Assembly (NCBI GenBank): GCA_021800745.1
Contig: JAJYYS010000026.1
Span: forward strand, 1 to 14,619
Direction: 5' to 3'
Length of the DNA: 14,619 bases
Origin: a bacterium
Lineage (GTDB): Bacteria; SZUA-79; Acidulodesulfobacterales; Acidulodesulfobacteraceae
The translations under genes and the position numbers were made by a program. Shown piece by piece: positions 9,517 to 14,619 of the stretch (positions are counted from its first letter, which is position 1; every line of letters begins with the position of its first letter). The notes below the pieces were generated by a model. That model had not been told where the DNA came from. It did no database searches and was given only the letters and a program-made list of their open reading frames with translations.

Positions 9517-10269
9517 TTATCCGTTATACGGTATATTATAATGGAAAGTATTTCCGAAATATAAAGATATTACTGAAAGATAGTTAAAAAATATTAGTAT
9601 CCCTACGGCAATTAAAATAACCCCGCTAATTATTGAAATAGTTTTTATAAACGGTTTTATCCTTTTAAAAGCCGACAGAAATAAATTTAAAGATAAAGAG
9701 CTTATAAAAAAAGGAACCGCAAGCCCCATAGCGTAAACAAAAAGCAGTTCCGCCCCGGAGCTTGCATTGCGCATAGTCGATGCGATAAAAAGAATGGAAG
9801 CGAGTATGGGTCCTATGCATGGCGTCCATGCGGCGGCGAATACGACTCCTACGAGAGCCGAACCGATTAAACCGAGAGGTTTATTTTTAATATTGACTGC
9901 GGCGTCCCTGTTCATAAACGACAAAAATTTTAGTTTATTAAAGGCTCCAAGTATAAATAACCCCATAATTATAATAAAGATTCCGGCTATTCTCATAAGC
10001 CATATCGAGTGAAGTAAGTCCCCGACTGCAGTAGAAAATACGCCGAGCAAAACAAATATTATCGTAAATCCCAGAATAAACATTAAAGAATGTTTAACGG
10101 CGGCAAATTTAGCCTTAGGGCTGTCCTGCATAAGCTCATCCATAGACAAGCCGGATATATAAGATAAATAAGACGGTATTAAAGGAAACACGCAGGGGCT
10201 TATGAAAGAAAATAACCCCGCGAGAAATGCGACGGCGAATGAAACGTTAGGAGTAAAAAATGAATCCAT
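9517..10269 (-). CDS. ccdA: CcdA-type thiol-disulfide electron transporter
   Basis: This is a polytopic inner-membrane protein of the CcdA/DsbD transmembrane family. It passes electrons from cytoplasmic thioredoxin to periplasmic thiol proteins, for example in cytochrome c maturation. From the chosen start it has 250 residues, with about six hydrophobic segments. The two family motifs each carry one redox cysteine: SPCVFPLIPSYLSYISG (Cys26) and TPCIGPILAS (Cys151). I chose the ATG at 10269 because a GAGG site lies 11 bases ahead; an ATG 14 codons upstream (10311) adds a charged tail and has no ribosome binding site. No thioredoxin partner or cytochrome c gene is next to it. It is divergent from the barrel gene at 10464. 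Confidence 0.9.
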   Translation of the reverse strand: MDSFFTPNVSFAVAFLAGLFSFISPCVFPLIPSYLSYISGLSMDELMQDSPKAKFAAVKHSLMFILGFTIIFVLLGVFSTAVGDLLHSIWLMRIAGIFIIIMGLFILGAFNKLKFLSFMNRDAAVNIKNKPLGLIGSALVGVVFAAAWTPCIGPILASILFIASTMRNASSGAELLFVYAMGLAVPFFISSLSLNLFLSAFKRIKPFIKTISIISGVILIAVGILIFFNYLSVISLYFGNTFHYNIPYNG

Positions 10270-10292
10270 AATATAAATATCCTCTATATAAT

Positions 10293-10321
10293 ATTCTATA
10301 ATATACGGCATTTGCTTGCAA
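10293..10321 (-). promoter_or_regulatory. candidate sigma-70 promoter for ccdA
   Basis: On the minus strand TTGCAA (10321-10316) and TAGAAT (10298-10293) are 17 bases apart, matching the consensus at 4 of 6 and 5 of 6 positions. The predicted start, near 10286, lies upstream of the ATG at 10269 but downstream of the ATG at 10311. This favours the shorter ccdA protein. It is moderate evidence in AT-rich DNA. Confidence 0.35.
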
Positions 10322-10388
10322 ATAAAATTTTTGTTTAGTATCTTTCATTCGGAAATTACAAACGTATTAAATAATAACGGCATTTTTT

Positions 10389-10404
10389 TCGGCTATTTAG
10401 CCGA
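10389..10404. promoter_or_regulatory. palindromic operator candidate abutting the barrel-gene promoter
   Basis: TCGGCTATTTAGCCGA is an inverted repeat with perfect 7-base arms and a TT centre. It ends exactly where the -35 box (10405) begins. It is GC-rich at the arm ends, in contrast to its surroundings. No T run follows on either strand, so it is not a terminator. The placement suits a dimeric repressor or activator controlling the gene at 10464. It does not match a Fur box, and I cannot name the regulator. Confidence 0.5.
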
Positions 10405-10434
10405 TTGACAGCACTGCCGGATTGAGTTTATAAT
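10405..10434 (+). promoter_or_regulatory. consensus sigma-70 promoter of the barrel gene
   Basis: TTGACA (10405-10410) and TATAAT (10429-10434) both match the sigma-70 consensus perfectly, with an 18-base spacer. The start should fall near 10441, leaving a leader of about 22 bases. It is the best sigma-70 promoter in the window. The leader has no Shine-Dalgarno sequence. Confidence 0.85.
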
Positions 10435-10463
10435 CCTTATTAATTAATTCTATAAAAAATAAT

Positions 10464-12425
10464 ATGAAAAAAAGATCTATAATTTACATTCAATTATGCG
10501 TATTGCTCCTGTTCCTATTTTCATTTAACGCCACTTATGTTTACGGAGCGAAAAGCCTAAAAAAAATAAAATTTAAAGCTAAAATAAAAAAGGGCATTAA
10601 ACTTTCATCCGTTATGCCAACAGAGAAATTTTACGCAGGTCTATTTGGAGGATACGGGGATTTCGGCACACAAAAATACGGATTCGATTTGAATACCGGC
10701 ATATTGCAAAGCGGTATTATGTTATATATAAAAGCAATAGAAAATAATTCTAACGGATGGATTCAAAATACTGCCGAAAATAATCGAAATTATTACGCCG
10801 CTTTAAGAAAATATTATAACGGCAATAAATCCAATATTGCATTTATATATGGAAGAAATGACGGGTCGGGTTATCTTCCCCAGTTATTTTCAAAATCTCT
10901 TGAAAATATATACGGGTATCAGTTTAATTTTCCGATGGATATGGCATATGTTTACAATAACGAATACAGATGGCATGCCGCCTTCAGATGGAAGAATTAT
11001 ATAAATAAAAATATTACTTTTGAAAATAAAGTTTTATATAGTTATAAAAGATACTATAGAGCCAGTTACGCTAACCCGGATTTTCAGTCGAACCCGCTTT
11101 CCTTGCTTAACGGGGGTTATCCGCCTAATTCTCCGGTGAATTGGGCGGCGCCGACCCCGCAGAATTCATATAATCCTGCGGCAGAGTTCGGCAGTTCCTT
11201 ATCGGGGACGACCTACCATAATTTTATAGATAATGTCGCCGAGATCGGCGACGCCCCTATGTTTATTTTGAAATTGCCTTTAAACGAACTTAAACTCGGC
11301 GGAGATTTCTTGTCATATTCAACCAGATCTGCCGAGTTTTGGTACGGAAGTTACAATATGCCGGAAGGGGATAAGTATAACGATGCTTGGGACGAATATG
11401 ACACAATGTCAAACTATTCGTTATATGCTCAGGATAAAATTAAGATAATTCCTAAAAAATTAGTCATAGAACCTGCCGTTAAATATCAAACAATTAAAAA
11501 AGTCGCAAACTATAACCCGGGTTATTATTACGAGGTAGGCGGAACCCTTTCCAATTTTTATAACTATTGGCAGCCGTCTATTTTAGCCGTCTATTCCCCT
11601 GTTAAGGTTGTCGATATTTACGCGGTATGGGGCAAAACGGTTGGAGTTCCGCGAATAGGGTCTGATTACATTTCGGCTAATTCCGAAACCACGGAAGTTA
11701 CTGAAAACTACGACCCGTTAATGGCTGAAAAGCCACAATATATAACAGATTATGAACTCGGCGCAAAATATTTGCATAAAGGCCTTTTGTTAAAGACGGA
11801 TATTTACAGGGAAGATTATAGAAATAAATTTAATTCCGTTTATAATCCAATCATAGGCGTTTCCGTATCTTTTAATTCCGGAGCCGCAAGGCAGGAAGGC
11901 TTTAAACTGTCGGCTAAATATAATGTTAATAAAACCTGCGGGATGTTTGCCGGCTATACATATAGGACCGCCCAATTCACGTCAAATTTTACCGGAAATT
12001 ACGGATCAGTTTCCGCAGGACAGCATGTGTCTTATATTCCTAAAAATTTAGCCGATTTCGGGGGTTTTACCGAAATTTTTGGCGCTTATCTTAAAATATG
12101 GGGAGCATATACCGGCACCCAGTATGTTCCTGTAAGCGCTCAGGCTAACGGGGTATATTACGATATAAATCAAAATTATGAAATTGGCGGCTATTTCATT
12201 TTAAACGGGTATGCCTCCCGTAATTTTAATTTAAGCAAAATATCGTTATTTGACAGGATTAATCTTAAGACCGTTAAATTGTCGCTTTCGATGACTAATA
12301 TTCTAAATAGGCGGTATAATTGGTGGTCGAACTACGCTTACGGCGTTTCAGGCGTTAATCCCGTTCAGGAGGTTATGCCCGGCATGCCTAGATTCGTTTA
12401 TGCCCAGGCATCTTTCGGATTTTAA
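10464..12425 (+). CDS. TonB-receptor-like outer-membrane beta-barrel lacking a plug domain
   Basis: The 653 residues begin with a signal peptide (MKKRS, hydrophobic 6-22, likely cleavage near YGA at 27-29). The rest has the features of a TonB-dependent receptor barrel: alternating aromatic strands, SLYAQDKIKI (319-328), QYITDYELGAKY (425-436), ARQEGFKLSAKY (475-486), MTNILNRRY near 610, and a C-terminal Phe after VYAQASFG as an assembly signal. Such receptors normally carry a plug of about 130-150 residues, with its LRGPQ...GGVINI-type end, before the barrel. Here FYAGLFGGYGDFGTQKYGFDL (56-76), which resembles the first barrel strands after a plug, starts only about 27 residues after the signal peptide. 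That short stretch has nine lysines in 17 residues (30-46). The substrate is unknown. A plain porin-like role is an alternative. Confidence 0.75.
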   Translation: MKKRSIIYIQLCVLLLFLFSFNATYVYGAKSLKKIKFKAKIKKGIKLSSVMPTEKFYAGLFGGYGDFGTQKYGFDLNTGILQSGIMLYIKAIENNSNGWIQNTAENNRNYYAALRKYYNGNKSNIAFIYGRNDGSGYLPQLFSKSLENIYGYQFNFPMDMAYVYNNEYRWHAAFRWKNYINKNITFENKVLYSYKRYYRASYANPDFQSNPLSLLNGGYPPNSPVNWAAPTPQNSYNPAAEFGSSLSGTTYHNFIDNVAEIGDAPMFILKLPLNELKLGGDFLSYSTRSAEFWYGSYNMPEGDKYNDAWDEYDTMSNYSLYAQDKIKIIPKKLVIEPAVKYQTIKKVANYNPGYYYEVGGTLSNFYNYWQPSILAVYSPVKVVDIYAVWGKTVGVPRIGSDYISANSETTEVTENYDPLMAEKPQYITDYELGAKYLHKGLLLKTDIYREDYRNKFNSVYNPIIGVSVSFNSGAARQEGFKLSAKYNVNKTCGMFAGYTYRTAQFTSNFTGNYGSVSAGQHVSYIPKNLADFGGFTEIFGAYLKIWGAYTGTQYVPVSAQANGVYYDINQNYEIGGYFILNGYASRNFNLSKISLFDRINLKTVKLSLSMTNILNRRYNWWSNYAYGVSGVNPVQEVMPGMPRFVYAQASFGF

Positions 12426-12451
12426 GCGTTTTTAACCTTATAAGCGTTAAT

Positions 12452-12510
12452 AAGCTTAATATTAAAATTTTAACAACATAAATAAGCGGTATAATTATAA
12501 TATTAAGCTT
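12452..12510. repeat. 13-base inverted repeat ahead of the oxidoreductase gene
   Basis: AAGCTTAATATTA (12452-12464) and TAATATTAAGCTT (12498-12510) are perfect inverted copies separated by 33 bases. They lie in the 104-base gap between the barrel and oxidoreductase genes. Each arm combines two small palindromes (AAGCTT and AATATT). Between them lies a TATAAT at 12490-12495, with a second at 12496-12501; TTAACA at 12470-12475 is a poor -35 candidate at spacings of 14 or 20. The word TAAGCG also occurs three times (12423, 12441, 12483). The repeat could bind a regulator or form an RNA stem. No terminator is visible after the barrel gene. Confidence 0.5.
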
Positions 12511-12529
12511 TAAAAATAAAAGGAATGCT

Positions 12530-13879
12530 ATGAAAGAATACGACGTCATAGTAATAGGAACCGGAGCCAGCGGTATGCCCGCCGCATACAGATGCGCCGG
12601 CGCAGGTATGAAAGTCGCTATAATAGACTCTCACCCGTTTGGAGGGACATGCGCCGTCAGAGGATGCGATCCTAAAAAAGTTTTAATTAGCTTCTCGGAA
12701 CTCGTAGATTACTACGACAGGCTTAGGGGTAAGGGAATATCCGCGGATAACCTGAGAATAAATTGGAACGCAATGATGAAATTTAAAAAGACATTTACCG
12801 ACCCCGTGCCCGAAAACCGCGATAAAGGTTTTAAAGAAGCGGGAATAGACACATACCACGGCAGGACCCGTTTTATTTCTAAAGACACGATAGAAATAGG
12901 CGTCGTCAGTCTCAAAGCTAAGTATTTTATGCTTGGGGCGGGTTCTAAACCCATGAAGCTTGGAATCCCCGGCGAGGAATATGTTAGAATTAGCGATGAT
13001 TTTCTTGAAATAGATGAATTGCCGCAAAAAGTTGTATTTTTAGGCGGCGGATATATATCTTTCGAGTTTGCCAATATTGCAAAAAGAGCGGGTTCCGACG
13101 TAACTATCATTCAAAGAAGCGCAAAAGCCCTTAAGCGGTTTGACCGGGACATCGTAAAATGGGTTTTGTCTTCTATGGACGACGCCGGCATCAAAATATT
13201 GCTCAATACAAATCCTTTATCAGTAGAAAAAATGGACGGAAGTTACGTCGTGCATACCTCGGGAGAAGCCGGAGACCTGCGGATCAAAGCAGACCTCGTG
13301 GTGCACGGCGCAGGAAGAGAGCCGGACATAGAGGATATGGGGCTTGATATTGCGGGAGTAAATTACGACAAAAAGGGAATTGCCGTTAACGAATATCTAC
13401 AAAGCGTTTCAAACCCTTTTATATATGCGGGAGGCGACTGCGCCGCGACGAAAGGTTACCCCCTGACCCCGGTTGCTTATTTAGAGGGCGGCATAGCATC
13501 GTATAATATAATTAACGGCAATAAAAAAAAGCCGGATTACGCCGGTATGCCCAATGTCGTATTTACGCTTCCCCCTATGGCTTTTGCGGGTTTGACGGAG
13601 GAACAGGCTTTATCGGCGGGTTATAAATTCAGGGTAAATACGGAAGAGACCTCGGGATGGTATTCTTCGAGACGGATAGGAGAAAAACACTCCGGATTTA
13701 AGATTTTAATAGAGGAAGGTACCGAGCGCATAATAGGCGCGCATCTTTTTGGGATGAACGCCGAAGAAGTTATTAATATTTTTGCGCTTTCCATAAGAAA
13801 TAATCTTACGGCACCGGCTTTAAAAGACGCTATTTATACATATCCCACAAAGACGTCTGATATAAGCGATATGCTTTAG
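12530..13879 (+). CDS. FAD-dependent pyridine nucleotide-disulfide oxidoreductase, lipoamide dehydrogenase/MerA-like
   Basis: This 449-residue cytoplasmic flavoprotein has all domains of the class I disulfide reductase family. These are FAD-binding VIVIGTGASG (6-15), redox pair GGTCAVRGCDPKK (Cys41, Cys46), nucleotide-binding VVFLGGGYISFEFA (168-181), and second FAD motif YAGGDCAATKGYPLTPVA (299-316). A dimerisation domain begins near 340. QRSAKALKRFD (195-205), with Arg after the second strand, resembles NADPH-using members. The C-terminal HPTxxE motif that supplies the catalytic base in lipoamide dehydrogenase and glutathione reductase reads YPTKTS (438-443), so His and Glu are lost. MerA also has Tyr there, but the C-terminal Cys pair of MerA is absent. 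The substrate is unknown. AAGGA precedes the ATG. Confidence 0.88.
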   Translation: MKEYDVIVIGTGASGMPAAYRCAGAGMKVAIIDSHPFGGTCAVRGCDPKKVLISFSELVDYYDRLRGKGISADNLRINWNAMMKFKKTFTDPVPENRDKGFKEAGIDTYHGRTRFISKDTIEIGVVSLKAKYFMLGAGSKPMKLGIPGEEYVRISDDFLEIDELPQKVVFLGGGYISFEFANIAKRAGSDVTIIQRSAKALKRFDRDIVKWVLSSMDDAGIKILLNTNPLSVEKMDGSYVVHTSGEAGDLRIKADLVVHGAGREPDIEDMGLDIAGVNYDKKGIAVNEYLQSVSNPFIYAGGDCAATKGYPLTPVAYLEGGIASYNIINGNKKKPDYAGMPNVVFTLPPMAFAGLTEEQALSAGYKFRVNTEETSGWYSSRRIGEKHSGFKILIEEGTERIIGAHLFGMNAEEVINIFALSIRNNLTAPALKDAIYTYPTKTSDISDML

Positions 13880-13954
13880 GCATAACATAATTAGATAATT
13901 TTATTATTTTGCACCGGTTTCTTTCCACATTTTTACGATTTCTCCGTATTCCCT

Positions 13955-14563
13955 CTATTCTATCTCAAGACCGTACCGGGCTAATTTTTCTTTGGTGGTT
14001 TTATAATCTTTGTGCTGGAACGCATTAATTCCGAGATTGGCGGCGGTTTCAACGTTAAAATATCTGTCGTCGATAAAAATACACTGTTCCGGTTTTGAAA
14101 ACGACATGTTGACCGCCAGTTTATAAATGTTTTCATCCGGCTTTCTCATGTTAACAAAACATGACGTTACAAAAAAATCTATCAATTCATCTATCTTAAA
14201 CGTAGTTATCCTATAATTGGACAACTCTAAGCCTTCATTGTTCAACGCAACAAGTTTAAATTTATATTTTAATTTTAAATTTTTAAATAATTCTATCATT
14301 TCCGGAATAGATTTAGATTGGCTGAAAATGAAATTTTTGAAATCCGTTTTTGAAAAATTCCGTTCCTCGTAAAAAATTACTTTATCCAAATAGTCGTTTA
14401 AAGTGATTTTTCCTTCTTCGTATAAGGCCGAAAGATAGCCGTGTCTCTCCGCAAACTCTTCATAGTCTAAATTAAATGTTTGAGCGGCGAGTTTTCTGGA
14501 TACCGTGTCCCAGCCGTTGCTAAGCAAGACATTGCCTATATCAAGCAAGACGGTCTTTATCAT
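13955..14563 (-). CDS. HAD-superfamily hydrolase (YihX-like)
   Basis: The 202 residues show the haloacid dehalogenase fold with a helical cap. Motif I is VLLDIGNVLL with nucleophile Asp8; Gly10 replaces the second Asp, as in the sugar-phosphatase YihX. Motif III is the lysine of MRKPDENIY (Lys141). Motif IV is CIFIDDRYFNVETA (Asp165-Asp166). At motif II, where a Ser or Thr binds the phosphate, the sequence reads LVALNNEG with Asn108. It may still be a small-molecule phosphatase, but the substrate is unknown. AAGGA lies 5 bases before the ATG. It is convergent with the oxidoreductase gene, with no clear terminator in the 75 bases between them. The 56 bases upstream, to the window edge, hold no clear promoter. 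Confidence 0.88.
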   Translation of the reverse strand: MIKTVLLDIGNVLLSNGWDTVSRKLAAQTFNLDYEEFAERHGYLSALYEEGKITLNDYLDKVIFYEERNFSKTDFKNFIFSQSKSIPEMIELFKNLKLKYKFKLVALNNEGLELSNYRITTFKIDELIDFFVTSCFVNMRKPDENIYKLAVNMSFSKPEQCIFIDDRYFNVETAANLGINAFQHKDYKTTKEKLARYGLEIE

Positions 14564-14619
14564 ATTTATCCTTATAATAAAAATCTTTACAATTTAATAT
14601 CAGGTGTTTTTTAAAAAGG

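Noticed and set aside
10270..10311. The longer ccdA start at 10311
   Set aside because: It has no ribosome binding site, and it adds a charged segment ahead of the natural membrane N-terminus. The likely promoter places the RNA start downstream of it.
10389..10404. The palindrome as a transcription terminator
   Set aside because: No T run follows it on either strand. The T run lies on the 5' side on the plus strand.
12683..13110. Two overlapping long minus-strand reading frames (114 and 132 codons) opposite the oxidoreductase gene
   Set aside because: They lie fully inside a gene whose plus-strand protein carries every expected family motif, and their translations look like nothing known. 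They are by-products of codon use.

Overview
The window is AT-rich, tightly packed DNA from a Gram-negative (diderm) bacterium. The diderm assignment rests on a LolA-type periplasmic lipoprotein carrier and a large outer-membrane beta-barrel ending in Phe. A glnB-glnA pair behind a sigma-54-type promoter, a class I-beta glutamine synthetase and a YajQ protein would fit a proteobacterial or deltaproteobacterial-like lineage. That placement is an inference and I hold it weakly. There are thirteen protein genes, the first cut by the window edge. I see no RNA gene, insertion sequence, CRISPR array or prophage. No gap without a gene exceeds about 200 bases.

Positions 1-2719 hold the end of an F1Fo ATP synthase operon: the tail of atpA, then atpG, atpD and a very short atpC. 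Positions 2787-7424 hold a same-strand housekeeping run: serS, a SpoIIIE-sized ftsK, lolA (overlapping ftsK by 4 bases) and yajQ. Positions 7460-9510 form a nitrogen-assimilation unit: an NtrC-like palindrome, a good sigma-54 -24/-12 promoter, glnB, a possibly structured leader, glnA and a strong terminator. The glutamine synthetase has Phe where the adenylylated Tyr of E. coli GlnA lies, so control may rest on transcription and PII rather than on adenylylation.

Positions 9517-10269 encode a minus-strand CcdA-type thiol-electron transporter. It is divergent from a TonB-receptor-like barrel (10464-12425) with a perfect-consensus sigma-70 promoter next to a 16-base palindrome. The barrel protein appears to lack the plug domain entirely and carries a short lysine-rich segment there instead; this is the most unusual item in the window. 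Positions 12530-13879 encode a flavin disulfide oxidoreductase that keeps its redox cysteines but has lost the usual C-terminal His-Glu pair. The window ends with a convergent minus-strand HAD-family hydrolase.

Most of the window is ordinary core genome. I did not find a clear new multi-gene system. The best candidates for follow-up are the plugless barrel with its promoter and operator, and the nitrogen unit with its altered glutamine synthetase.
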